DNA of 61,303 bases from an uncultured Opitutales bacterium (GTDB lineage: Bacteria; Verrucomicrobiota; Verrucomicrobiia; Opitutales; Intestinicryptomonadaceae), in NCBI GenBank assembly GCA_934613645.1, contig CAKTTC010000013.1:1-61303 (forward strand), written 5' to 3'. This document shows positions 53,145 through 61,303 of the stretch, piece after piece. Below the pieces are notes generated by a model. That model made no database searches, was not told the DNA's origin, and worked only from the letters and a program-made list of their open reading frames with translations. Numbering within the stretch: the stretch's first letter is position 1; every line of letters begins with the position of its first letter. Made by a program: the position numbers and the translations under genes.

Positions 53145-54890
53145 TTATTTCCCGTATTTGAACTTGTAAATTCCGTCTGCCGTGCGGCGCAAATCCTTTA
53201 TTTTGGAGCGGAAAACGGGATACTTGAAAAGCCCGTCGAATTCCACTTCGCCCGCACCGCCCACTTTAACGGGCTGAAGTTCGCCGAAAAACGTGTCGCC
53301 GAACATTACAACGCAGTCGCCCGCGCCCCAAAGAACTTCAGTGCTGTATGAGTCAACAAACGCCTTGAACGCCAGCCGCCCCGCGTCGCGGCAAAGCGGC
53401 ATTGTCCACAAGCCGTAGTCTACGCGCAGGCGCGCCAAACCGAAAAGCTTGGTCGCCACGTTGTATGTAAAAACGCCCGCACCAATTTCAACAGAAACGT
53501 TGCCCGTTTCCTTTGTGATGTCGAACGCGCCGTCGAACATACAGAAATTTCCGTAGGCGTTCGGCAGCGTAAACGTGTTGGAGGCAAAACCCATTCCGTC
53601 GGCTACGCGCTCGCCTATGCCGACGTGCTCCGCAAACGCTTCGGGAAGCGACGCCCGCAGCTGGTATTCGCCGCCCACAACGCGCACGAGCGACAATTTC
53701 CACGGAATGCTCGCGCAATTCATAAAGCGCAAATCGAGCGCGTAGGCGAGCTTTACGGGCTGCGGAATAATCGCGCTTGCCATGACCTCCGCGTCGGCGT
53801 CGGAAGCCGCCCAGAACTGGGCAAAGCGGACAGTGCCCGCAAAAATGTTCAACCGTTTGGCCGAAAGCGTTTTGAACTTCCGCCCGTCGAACTCTCCCAC
53901 AATGTAGGAGCCGTTGCCCGAAAGAAGCACCCACTTGGCGTCTGGCTCTACGCCGCCCTCGCGCCACATCTTGGCCATGGAAACGGCAGTCGCGCCGCTC
54001 GGGTTGGGGATTCTGTCGGCGAACGTCCATTTTTTCAAATCCTTCGACGTGTAGAAGGCAATAGACGTTTCGCCCGCCGCGCCGCCCTCGGCCTCAACGC
54101 GCAAAATAGTCCACAACGGGGCGTCTTTGTTGAAGAAAATAAACGGCGCGCCGCCCTCGCCCTTTATTGCGGGCAAAGTAGATAAATACCCAATGTCTGT
54201 CAGATTTTCCGAATGCGCCAAGAAAACGCCTTCCGAATTGGCCGAGGCAATGATTATTCCGCCCTTCGAAAAAAGCCCGCTTCTGTTTTCGGCGTCAACG
54301 CAAACCGACGACGGCCGCGTTATTTTGCTTTTGAGCAGCGCGGGAGCGTCGACGCGCCGCCAGTTGACCAAATCGCGGCTCTTGAAAAGCGACAACCCGA
54401 ACGTGCCGTCGAATGCGAGCGATTTCGGGTTCGTCAGAACGTAGGCGCAATACTCTCCGTCGAACTTGAACAATCCGCCGAACGCACCCAAAAGCCCGTC
54501 GGGAGCGGTTAGGTGGAAGGCGGGTCTGTTTTCGTCGGCGGAATAGTCGCGCATAAAAAGGCTGTCGCTTGTAAGAATTGTTGGAACGCCCTTCATGTCC
54601 CTGTTCGGATACGAGACCTCCAACTTTTGCCCGCGCGCCGCCGACACGTCTACGGGCGCATACCACTTCCCCTTGCCTTCCGCCAGCATAACAGGCTCGA
54701 AGAAAAGCGTTTTGCCCGCGGCATCGGCAATCTTCACCTGCCTATACGGCGCGGCGGAGTCAATCGGCAGATAGATGAAATCGGCGTCGGCATCGACATT
54801 CACGAATGTTTGCGCCGGCTTTTGCTCTGCCGAAAACGCAGCCGAAAAGACCGACAAAAAAAGCGTAAGCGTGTAAAGAAAACGTCTCAT
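53145..54890 (-). CDS. GH32-like exported protein without catalytic motifs
   Basis: A 581-residue exported protein (signal peptide to about residue 21). Residues 30-100 match the small beta domain (DUF4980-like) that precedes bacteroidal levanases. Then a five-blade-type propeller begins RPAFHLTAP and has the blade markers FKFDGEY, SKDLVNWRRV and SKDLKKWTF, with a C-terminal sandwich. But the GH32 nucleophile block WMNDPNG is GLLGAFGG (about 132-139), and no RDP or ECPD block is found. It is probably a binding protein or non-canonical enzyme. The ATG at 54890 fits the signal peptide; the ORF extension to 55289 is antisense to rhaT. Confidence 0.7.
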   Translation of the reverse strand: MRRFLYTLTLFLSVFSAAFSAEQKPAQTFVNVDADADFIYLPIDSAAPYRQVKIADAAGKTLFFEPVMLAEGKGKWYAPVDVSAARGQKLEVSYPNRDMKGVPTILTSDSLFMRDYSADENRPAFHLTAPDGLLGAFGGLFKFDGEYCAYVLTNPKSLAFDGTFGLSLFKSRDLVNWRRVDAPALLKSKITRPSSVCVDAENRSGLFSKGGIIIASANSEGVFLAHSENLTDIGYLSTLPAIKGEGGAPFIFFNKDAPLWTILRVEAEGGAAGETSIAFYTSKDLKKWTFADRIPNPSGATAVSMAKMWREGGVEPDAKWVLLSGNGSYIVGEFDGRKFKTLSAKRLNIFAGTVRFAQFWAASDADAEVMASAIIPQPVKLAYALDLRFMNCASIPWKLSLVRVVGGEYQLRASLPEAFAEHVGIGERVADGMGFASNTFTLPNAYGNFCMFDGAFDITKETGNVSVEIGAGVFTYNVATKLFGLARLRVDYGLWTMPLCRDAGRLAFKAFVDSYSTEVLWGAGDCVVMFGDTFFGELQPVKVGGAGEVEFDGLFKYPVFRSKIKDLRRTADGIYKFKYGK

Positions 54891-54924
54891 TGAAATACCG
54901 TAAAAATTGACACCACTAAAAAAG

Positions 54925-54986
54925 AAAAGGCGCGCTTTTGCAAATAAAAACGCGCCCAAACAACCCCGCGCCGCAACACGCGGCGC
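54925..54986 (-). terminator. Two tandem hairpins ending rhaT
   Basis: GCGCCGC/GCGGCGC (54968-54986) is followed on the minus strand by GGCGCG/CGCGCC (54929-54956) and then T4 and T6 tracts. Confidence 0.7.
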
Positions 54987-55000
54987 AGCCAAATACCGCT

Positions 55001-56041
55001 CTACATCGACATCACGAACGTCGAAGCCGCAAGAACGAGCATTCCGAGAACCAGAACCGACTTCGTAAGCGGCGTTGTTCCGCGCCATTCGCCGATTATA
55101 AGCCCTATCGCGCCCGCAAAAACTATGATGAACGCCATTAGGATTGCCCAGCTTGTGAACGCGTAGCTCGGGTCGAGCTTCGTCATTCCCATTCCGTAGA
55201 GGAAGAACTGGCAATACCACAGCAAGCCGCCCAGTGCGCACAAAACAACAAACGCAATGTTGCCCGCCGTGCTGAATTCGCCGAAGCACTTAATTGTTTT
55301 GTTTTTGAACGCGAGGAACAGGCACCACAAAAAGTTCGTCAGAAAACCGCCCAGCAACGTGATAATCAAAATGGGACTGTTTTTGAAAAGCTCCGAAGTC
55401 GATTTGTCAGCACCCGCGGCAATCGCCATTTCAAGAGCCTTGTCGGCAATGGGCGCGCCGCAACCCATGGAAATGGACATACACGCGCTAAGCGAACCCG
55501 CAACTACTGCAACCAAAAAGCCCTTCGCCAAACTGAATTCGCCGTTGCCGCCCTCCGCCGAAGAAGTGTCGCGCTCTTTCATAATTCCCGCAACGCCGTT
55601 TACGGCAATGCCGAGCGCGCAGACGAAAACGCCCACAAGCTTCAAAAGACCGTCGCGCGTGGAAACAATTTCGGAGAACGTCCCGTTGAGAACGGGCGTG
55701 CTGAGCGTGCCCACAAGCGCGCAAAAACCGAGCGCAACCGCCGTGCCCAAGCCGATTCCCAAGTAGCGCATTGAAAGCCCGAACGTAAGCCCGCCCACGC
55801 CCCAGAGCGCGCCGAAGATAAACGTTTTTGCAATAACGTCGAACTCAACGCGCCCTATTGCCGTCCAGCAGTCGGGCATTGCAAGGGTGGCTATGACAAT
55901 CGGGGCTGCCAGACACGCGAACAGCGAGTAGAAAATCCACATAACCTCCCACTTCCATTTGACGTATTTTAACGGAGTGTAAAACGCCGCCGAAGAAAAT
56001 CCCGCCAGCGCGAAAATCATAATGCCAATCATTGAATCCAT
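55001..56041 (-). CDS. rhaT: L-rhamnose/H+ symporter
   Basis: A 346-residue, ten-helix inner-membrane permease of the RhaT family. Recognisable stretches are ALAGFSSAAFYTPLKYVKWKW, WGVGGLTFGLSMRYLGIGLG, ACMSISMGCGAPIADKA and GGLLWYCQFFLYGMG. It would import L-rhamnose with protons. AAAGGAAC lies before the ATG. It follows rhaA on the same strand, with a terminator-like hairpin in between. Confidence 0.94.
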   Translation of the reverse strand: MDSMIGIMIFALAGFSSAAFYTPLKYVKWKWEVMWIFYSLFACLAAPIVIATLAMPDCWTAIGRVEFDVIAKTFIFGALWGVGGLTFGLSMRYLGIGLGTAVALGFCALVGTLSTPVLNGTFSEIVSTRDGLLKLVGVFVCALGIAVNGVAGIMKERDTSSAEGGNGEFSLAKGFLVAVVAGSLSACMSISMGCGAPIADKALEMAIAAGADKSTSELFKNSPILIITLLGGFLTNFLWCLFLAFKNKTIKCFGEFSTAGNIAFVVLCALGGLLWYCQFFLYGMGMTKLDPSYAFTSWAILMAFIIVFAGAIGLIIGEWRGTTPLTKSVLVLGMLVLAASTFVMSM

Positions 56042-56103
56042 AGTTGTTCCTTTTGTATCGGACTTCGCGCCCGAATGTTAACGCCGCGCAAAAAGCGCAT
56101 TTG

Positions 56104-56139
56104 AAAAAACGGCGGAACTGCAAAAAGCAATCTCCGCCG
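56104..56139 (-). terminator. Hairpin with T tract between rhaA and rhaT
   Basis: On the minus strand, CGGCGGA pairs with TCCGCCG and six Ts follow. It would reduce readthrough from rhaA into rhaT. Confidence 0.7.
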
Positions 56140-56196
56140 CCCGATTTTCCGCGGAAGCGGCGGGCGCAACGCCCCACCGCCGCCGCAAAACAAAAA

Positions 56197-57450
56197 CTAT
56201 TTTCTGTTCGCCAGAACCTTGCTTTCGTATTTCTTGATGCCCTCGAGCATCTTCGAACCCGTAAGCTTGTTCGTGCGCAGGCAATATTCTTCCCAAACGT
56301 CGGCGAACGGCAGCGTGCGCGCCTCTTCCATAAGAGCCAAGCGCGTTCCGAAATCGACGTCGTTTTCCGCCTTTCTCATCATCGCAATCGGGTCGAGCAG
56401 CGCGAACATCAAAGCCTTTCTGGCGGCTCTCATGCCGATTGCCCACGCGAAGATTCTGTTGATGCTTGCGTCGAAGAAGTCCATACCGATGTGAACCTTG
56501 TCAACCGCGCCCGTGCGGACAATTTCCTGCATGATGGCGGTTGTGTTGTCGTCGAAAAGCACTACGTGGTCGCTGTCCCAACGGACGCCGCGCGAAACGT
56601 GCAGGAGCAGTTCGGGGACGAACATCAAAGCCGAGGAGATTTTGTCGGAAATCGTTTCCGTGGGGTGGAAGTGCCCGGAGTCAAGCGTCATTACCATCTG
56701 GTTCTTGACTGTGTAGCCCATCACGAATTCGTGCGAAGCCACAACGTAGGATTCGCTGCCGATACCGAAAAGTTTGCACTCGAGCGAATCCCTGTTGAAC
56801 TTCTTGGAAACCTTCGCCGCCATAATTTGGTCGAGCGAGTCCGCCATGCGTTCGCGCGGGGCGAGGCGGTCGGCGGGCATATCCTTCATTCCGTCGGGCA
56901 TCCAGAAGTTTGTGATGACCGTTTTGCCGAGGTTTTTGCCGATTTTTTCGGCGATTTTGCGGCAGGCAATACCGTGTTCAATCCAGTATTTGCGCACGCC
57001 CTTGTCGGGGCTTGAAAGCGTCATGCCGTGTTTTACAAGCGGGTGCGAGAAGTATGTGGGGTTGAAGTCGATTCCCATGTTTCTTTGTTTGCACCAGTCA
57101 ACCCAGCCCGCGAAATGCTTGTATTCAATGTCGTTTCTTTCGACTTTCTTTCCGCCGAATTCGCCGTAGATTGCGTGCAAATTCATGCGCGTAGCCCCGG
57201 GGATATACTTGAGGGCTTCGTCAACGTCGGCGCGCAATTCTTCAACGTTGCGGGCTTTGCCGATGTAGTTGCCCGTAGTCTGGATTCCGTCGCCCGCCAA
57301 GCCGCCGTCGGGATTTTCGAAACCGCAAACGTCGTCGCCCTGCCAGCAGTGCATTGAAAGCGGAATTGCGTCCAGAATTTTCAAAACTTTTTCCGTGTCT
57401 ACGCCGAATTTTGCGTACCTGTCTTTTGCATTCTTGTAATTGTTTGCCAT
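56197..57450 (-). CDS. rhaA: L-rhamnose isomerase
   Basis: The 417-residue product is full length for RhaA, which converts L-rhamnose to L-rhamnulose in the cytoplasm. Family stretches include LSMHCWQGDDVCGFE, DFNPTYFSHPLVKHGMTLS, NFWMPDGMKD, MVMTLDSGHFHPTETISDK and SRGVRWDSDHVV; the metal-binding His and Asp residues lie in the last two. The start at 57450 (MANNYKNAKDR) is set by homology; no strong ribosome site precedes it. rhaB and rhaD are not nearby. Confidence 0.96.
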   Translation of the reverse strand: MANNYKNAKDRYAKFGVDTEKVLKILDAIPLSMHCWQGDDVCGFENPDGGLAGDGIQTTGNYIGKARNVEELRADVDEALKYIPGATRMNLHAIYGEFGGKKVERNDIEYKHFAGWVDWCKQRNMGIDFNPTYFSHPLVKHGMTLSSPDKGVRKYWIEHGIACRKIAEKIGKNLGKTVITNFWMPDGMKDMPADRLAPRERMADSLDQIMAAKVSKKFNRDSLECKLFGIGSESYVVASHEFVMGYTVKNQMVMTLDSGHFHPTETISDKISSALMFVPELLLHVSRGVRWDSDHVVLFDDNTTAIMQEIVRTGAVDKVHIGMDFFDASINRIFAWAIGMRAARKALMFALLDPIAMMRKAENDVDFGTRLALMEEARTLPFADVWEEYCLRTNKLTGSKMLEGIKKYESKVLANRK

Positions 57451-57776
57451 ATGGAAACGGAGTCTGTTTGATTTCCCTTTCGATTTCAAGTTTTTTTTTG
57501 GGAAACAGGCAAAAAACAAAACAAATACAGATATTGCCACGCAGGCGTTTTGGGCGAACAAAACACGCGCATTTGCCGTCGGTGTTTTCGGCTCGGGACG
57601 GAAACTTTTCGAACGCTCCCTTCGGGCGGACTTTTTCGACCCGCTTGCCGCGCGAGCCTGCGGACGCGCAAACCGCGGCGGCAAAACGCACAGGCAGAAA
57701 AAGCTTGCAATTTTTCGGAGATTGAGGATTATGAAGAAATAAAGCATATTTAGTTTTCACAAGCAAAAGGAGGCGT
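57451..57776. other. Divergent intergenic region, rhaA / glycerate kinase
   Basis: 326 bp. It presumably holds the rhaA promoter and that of the glycerate kinase gene. In-frame extensions exist on both strands but lack codon character. I found no clear operator or riboswitch. Confidence 0.5.
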
Positions 57777-58913
57777 ATGGGCAGTAAAGTTCACAGATTT
57801 TTGGTAGTTCCCGACAAGTTCAGAGGCTCGCTCTCGGCGAGTCAGGCTTCTCACTCTATCAAAATGGGCTTGACCGCAGTGTTTAAAGACGCCCAAATAA
57901 CCGAATTCGGAATGACCGACGGCGGCGACGGCTTTGTGGATACAATAGCAAAGGCAAAAAAGGGCGCAAAAGTAATAAGGCTCAAAACAATCGACCCCAC
58001 GGGGCAGACGCTCACCGCAAAATGCGCCCTCCTCGACGACAACACGGCTTTGGTGGGGCTTACGGAGGCGTCGGGAATCAACCTCGTTTCGGAGACGGAA
58101 CGCAACCCCGCAACGCTCACGAACATCGGCACGGGGCAGATTCTGGCAAAGCTCGTAGACCGCGGCTACAAGACAATCATAATCGGCGTCGGCGGAAGCG
58201 CGACGAACGACGGCGGCATTGGGTTGCTCGTGCCCTTGGGCTTCAAGTTTCTCGACAAAAACGGCAGGGAAATAGAGCCGAACGGCGCGGGCTTGGCGCA
58301 TCTTGCAAAAATAGAAAAGCCCGACACCGAATTTAAAACCAAGTTCATTGTGGCGACCGACGTTGCAAACACGCTCTTGGGCGAAAACGGGGCGTCGCTT
58401 GGGTTTGCCGAGCAGAAAGGGGCTACGCGCCAGCAGGCTCTGGAGCTTGAAAAGAATATGAAAAACTATGTCGAAGTTGTGAAAAAATGCTTCGGCAAAA
58501 GCAAACACGCCGAGGCGGGAACGGGTTCGGCGGGCGGCTGCGCGTATTCGCTAATGAATTTCCTCGACGCCGAGCGCGTAAGCGGGTTCGACCTCTTCGC
58601 CAAATACGCCGACATCGAAAAATGCGTAAAAGCGTGCGACGTTGTTGTAACGGGCGAAGGCAAGTTCGACATAACCGATATGCACGGCAAAGGGCCGTTC
58701 GAACTTGTAAAGCTTGCACTCAGGCACAAAAAGCAGGCGTGGATACTGTGCGGGCAGTCGGAAGTGGACGAAAACGGGCTGAAGGCAATGGGAATTGCCG
58801 GCGCGAAAATCGGGCAAATCCTGCCGCTTGCTCCGAACGCCGTAGAGGCGCAGAACCGCGCCCCTAAGTTCCTTTCGGCACTCGCAAAAGAATTTGCATC
58901 AAAACTCAAATAA
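57777..58913 (+). CDS. Glycerate kinase
   Basis: A 378-residue GarK-type kinase that phosphorylates D-glycerate, usually giving 2-phosphoglycerate. Motifs are VVPDKFRGSLSASQAS, MTDGGDGFVDT (usually DGGEGT), GVGGSATNDGGIG, GTGSAGGCAY and VVTGEGKFD. AAGGAGG stands five bases before the start. proC begins one base after the stop, so the two form an operon. Confidence 0.93.
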   Translation: MGSKVHRFLVVPDKFRGSLSASQASHSIKMGLTAVFKDAQITEFGMTDGGDGFVDTIAKAKKGAKVIRLKTIDPTGQTLTAKCALLDDNTALVGLTEASGINLVSETERNPATLTNIGTGQILAKLVDRGYKTIIIGVGGSATNDGGIGLLVPLGFKFLDKNGREIEPNGAGLAHLAKIEKPDTEFKTKFIVATDVANTLLGENGASLGFAEQKGATRQQALELEKNMKNYVEVVKKCFGKSKHAEAGTGSAGGCAYSLMNFLDAERVSGFDLFAKYADIEKCVKACDVVVTGEGKFDITDMHGKGPFELVKLALRHKKQAWILCGQSEVDENGLKAMGIAGAKIGQILPLAPNAVEAQNRAPKFLSALAKEFASKLK

Positions 58914-58914
58914 T

Positions 58915-59709
58915 ATGAAAAAATACGGATTTATAGGCGCGGGCAAAATGGCCGGCGCAATAGTAAAAGGACTGCGCAAAACAGTCCCCGCAAGCGAAAT
59001 TTCCTGCGTGTGCGGCGGAGACGACACGGGCAAAAAGCTCGCCGAACAGACGGGAATTGCGTGCCTCGACTCCGCGGCGGAGCTTCTGGAAACGTCGCAG
59101 ACAATAGTTCTGGCGTGCAAGCCCCAGCAGCTGGCGGCGGCGGCGCAGTCGGCGCAACACGCGCAAAACGCAGTGCTGATTTCGATTCTTGCGGGAACGT
59201 CTATTTCGCGCCTGCGCCAATGCTTTCCGTACGTCAAAAAAATCGTGCGCGTAATGCCCAATATGCCCGCGCAAATAGCGCAGGGAATTTCCTGCTACGC
59301 ACCCGAAAGCTCGCTTACGGAAGAGGAAAAGAAAACGGTTGAAAGCGTTTTGGGGGCAATCGGCGAATCTATCGAAATGCCCGAATGCAGGCTCGACGCG
59401 GTTACCGCGCTTTCGGGAAGCGGCCCGGGGTATATTTTCGAGTTCGCCGCGGCAATGATTGAGGGCGCAAAGAAAATAGGCTTTACCGACGCGGAAGCCG
59501 AAAAGCTCGTCAAAAAAACGCTGTTGGGTTCGGCAATGCTGCTGTGCCAGTCGCCGCTTTCCGCCGACGAGCTTTGCACCGCCGTTTCAAGCCCCGGGGG
59601 CACTACGCTTGCGGGATTGGAAAAATTCAAAAACGCCGATTTCAGAAAAACCGTGTTCGAGGCTCTCGCCGCCGCGGAAAAGCGTTCGGGCGAATTGTCT
59701 AAATTATAG
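58915..59709 (+). CDS. proC: Pyrroline-5-carboxylate reductase
   Basis: A 264-residue enzyme making proline from pyrroline-5-carboxylate with NAD(P)H. The Rossmann loop is GFIGAGKMAGAIVKGL. The catalytic C-terminal domain shows ALSGSGPGYIFEFA and the family signature CTAVSSPGGTTLAGL. The start at 58915 follows the glycerate kinase stop by one base; the ORF extension to 58894 lies inside that gene. Confidence 0.96.
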   Translation: MKKYGFIGAGKMAGAIVKGLRKTVPASEISCVCGGDDTGKKLAEQTGIACLDSAAELLETSQTIVLACKPQQLAAAAQSAQHAQNAVLISILAGTSISRLRQCFPYVKKIVRVMPNMPAQIAQGISCYAPESSLTEEEKKTVESVLGAIGESIEMPECRLDAVTALSGSGPGYIFEFAAAMIEGAKKIGFTDAEAEKLVKKTLLGSAMLLCQSPLSADELCTAVSSPGGTTLAGLEKFKNADFRKTVFEALAAAEKRSGELSKL

Positions 59710-59775
59710 GCTTGACTATTCGGCGAAAAAAATCCATCAATTAAGCAACTAATACAACAAATCAATTTGATATTT

Positions 59776-60252
59776 ATGAAAAAATTACTCCTCATCTCGT
59801 TGGCAGCGTTGACCCTGAGCGCGTGCAATATCCAGTTCAAAGACACCGTAACAATCAACTCCAATCCGCAGGGCGCGATTGTGTTTATAAACGACGAAAT
59901 TATGGGCGTAACCCCCGTGGACATCACCCTGCCCAATGACGGAACTTACAAGGTTGTTTTGGTAAAGGAAGGCTACAAGAATCAGGAATTGACGGTCTCG
60001 GCATTGCGCGACAACCCGTTCGTGAAGTTCGGCCCGCTCGTGGATATGGGCTACTACAAGTCGCTCAAGGCTTCGTGCGACAAAAACGAAATGAAGCCCA
60101 ATTTCCTCCCCGACGTAAAGAGCCTCAAAGCTTTCGACGATATGCAAAAGAACATCGACAAAGCCGACCAAATGCTCAAAGACGGCAAAATCTCGAAAGA
60201 AGAACACTCGTATATCATAAAGAAGATTGTCGAATTCTATTCAGGCAAATAA
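59776..60252 (+). CDS. PEGA-domain lipoprotein
   Basis: A 158-residue lipoprotein (lipobox TLSAC, Cys at 17). Residues 22-75 form one PEGA domain: VTINSNPQGAIVFIND, then MGVTPVDITLP and YKVVLVKEGYKNQE. The C-terminal 60 residues are helical (FDDMQKNIDKADQMLKDGK). PEGA domains occur in surface and cell-wall-associated proteins; the role is unknown. The ATG at 59776 fits the lipoprotein signal better than 59767. Confidence 0.85.
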   Translation: MKKLLLISLAALTLSACNIQFKDTVTINSNPQGAIVFINDEIMGVTPVDITLPNDGTYKVVLVKEGYKNQELTVSALRDNPFVKFGPLVDMGYYKSLKASCDKNEMKPNFLPDVKSLKAFDDMQKNIDKADQMLKDGKISKEEHSYIIKKIVEFYSGK

Positions 60253-60275
60253 CCGAATCGAACGACGGCAAAAGG

Positions 60276-60302
60276 CGCGCCCCTGTTGCGGCGCGTTTTT
60301 TT
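60276..60302 (+). terminator. Intrinsic terminator of the PEGA lipoprotein gene
   Basis: CGCGCC pairs with GGCGCG around eight bases. Seven Ts follow. Confidence 0.75.
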
Positions 60303-60488
60303 GCGCCCACAAAAACTGATTCGCGGAGTGATTCTAAAAAATAACATTTGGGTTTGCCCATTAACGATAGAGCGGTTGACTCTCCACTTGCGAAACATAG
60401 AAATCTAATTGTTTGCCTTCTATAAAATCTGCCTGTTGCGCGTTTAAGCGTTCCTTAAAAAACAAAGTCCAAACTCAATACAATAAGC

Positions 60489-60746
60489 CTACGGCAACAA
60501 TACCTTTTTCTCCGTTAATTGGGACAGCCTTTCGACAATTTTCTCGCCATAGCCGCGCTCCGGCATATCCGCTTTATACGAAACTTTTCCCAAAGCCGCA
60601 GCTTTTTCTATACCGAAGGGGATATACGGCTCTATGTGAATCTCCTCCACCGACGAAAGCATATTTGCCAAATAGGCAATTCTATGCAAATAAACTTCTC
60701 CGTCGTTTAGCGTCGGAATCATAGGGCAACGCAAAAAGACGCGCCC
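60489..60746 (-). pseudogene. C-terminal remnant of a glycyl-radical-enzyme activase
   Basis: About 85 codons encode VFLRCPMIPTLNDGE, then IHIEPYIPFGIEKAAALG and a short helical end. This is the C-terminal part of radical-SAM activating enzymes of the pyruvate formate-lyase activase type (R-x-P-x-I-P-x-x-N-D and PY...G..K...LG). The N-terminal two thirds with the CX3CX2C cluster are missing; unrelated sequence begins near 60747. Confidence 0.65.
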
Positions 60747-61303
60747 GACCGCAACGCCATCGCCGCAATCCCCTACAAGGTAATCGACGAGCGCGTCGAG
60801 CCTCAGACGGCGTTTCAGGACATCTACAAAGTGACGGAGGTCTACGGCTACGCGCCGCCGGAGACGTTCAACTCGTATTCGGGCGAAGTCGTCTAATTCC
60901 CAGCCCTGCGCGACACTTCGGCGAAAAACAAAGTGCAGGAAACCGTTTCGTTCCGATACGAACTCGGGCAGATTGTTTTCACAGATAAGGGTAATCTCTT
61001 CAACGTGGGCGATTCGCTCTCGTTTTTCATGGCAATGAAAGTGCTTCAGCTGGAGCCGTATAAATACGCATACGCCGCGCGGGCAACGCAGCTTTCGCAG
61101 GTTGTGGAAGTCAGAATCTCAAACGACGCCCGAGTTTGCTATTGCACCGACGTGAGTTGGTATATCCCCGAATCGAATTCGAACTCCGATTCGCAGACGC
61201 TGATTACGGGCTACGGCGGCTCTCGCGGCGGAACGGCAACGCGCGGCTTCACCGTTCGAGACCAGTTCAACGCACAGGCGAGCATCACGAATTTCATCAC
61301 CTA
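60747..61303 (+). pseudogene. Fragment of an unknown ORF with an in-frame stop, cut by window end
   Basis: The plus frame reads DRNAIAAIPYKVIDERVEPQ and on to NSYSGEVV, meets TAA at 60894-60896, then continues in the same frame through FPALRDTSAKNKVQE and EPYKYAYAARATQLSQVVEV to the window end. No start codon or ribosome site is present at its left edge, which abuts the activase fragment. Composition is coding-like on this strand. I do not recognise the family; phage structural proteins are one possibility. Confidence 0.5.

Noticed and set aside
57440..57742. 100-residue plus-strand ORF between rhaA and glycerate kinase
   Set aside because: It overlaps the rhaA start, is basic and low in coding character, and matches no family known to me.
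60747..60900. Upstream continuation of the activase on the minus strand
   Set aside because: The minus frame stays open but turns Arg/Leu-rich (for example RLRRRVAVDLRHFVDV), typical of an antisense shadow; the plus strand is the coding-like one.

Overview
The window reads as one contiguous piece of a bacterial chromosome, about 61 kb, densely coded on both strands. It carries five kinds of housekeeping locus (tRNAs, prfB, guaB, rpsR-tsaC, tig-clpP-clpX) mixed with secreted carbohydrate-active proteins, AraC/LysR regulators, lipoproteins and an outer-membrane barrel. Lipoboxes, signal peptides and a beta-barrel indicate a diderm. The mix of rhamnose catabolism, GH-like secreted enzymes and DUF families suggests a host- or gut-associated member of the Verrucomicrobiota (Opitutae-like). 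That placement is inference from gene content, not from a marker phylogeny.

Layout. 1-4,800: tRNA-Asn, a small exported protein, hybrid cluster protein, an MscS channel, tRNA-Arg and a GNAT enzyme. 4,789-9,660: a frameshifted lipoprotein glycosidase (GH-A type) and the first of three paralogous secreted proteins (family P). 9,786-14,910: unknown exported and membrane proteins, an alkaline phosphatase and a YibE/F protein. 15,037-19,663: a tight ROK kinase, Ppx/GppA, polyphosphate kinase operon. 19,768-29,911: a glycan-oriented block with an (alpha/alpha)6-barrel protein and two AraC regulators, interrupted by tRNA-Arg, tRNA-Leu and thiE-thiM, then the second family P protein and an alpha-L-rhamnosidase-like enzyme. 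29,912-30,788 has no gene but holds a cobalamin riboswitch on the minus strand with no recognisable gene behind it. 30,789-34,031: LysR, a split ThrE-type exporter and two membrane proteins. 34,096-39,743: thioredoxin, a repeat-rich anchored protein, prfB with its programmed frameshift, two small conserved proteins, an M23 peptidase and guaB. 41,450-46,000: rpsR, tsaC/sua5, tig, clpP, clpX.

46,001-48,887 is the most unusual stretch. The third family P gene is bracketed by arrays of 62-74 bp repeat units. Each unit centres on an AAAG...CTTT palindrome whose stem varies with compensating changes; three further units lie in the opposite orientation. A solitary half-copy sits near 808-836. 48,888-60,302: a TPR-like membrane protein, an outer-membrane barrel, a WalJ-like MBL hydrolase, a GH32-like protein lacking its catalytic motifs, rhaT and rhaA, glycerate kinase, proC and a PEGA lipoprotein. 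The right end (60,489-61,303) is broken DNA: a beheaded glycyl-radical-enzyme activase facing a fragment with an in-frame stop.

Taken together, rhamnosidase, rhamnose permease and rhamnose isomerase point to use of rhamnose-containing polysaccharide; rhamnulokinase and the aldolase are not in the window. The best candidates for something undescribed are the covarying palindromic arrays, the family P trio with its invariant Asp-x42-Glu pair, and the orphan riboswitch.
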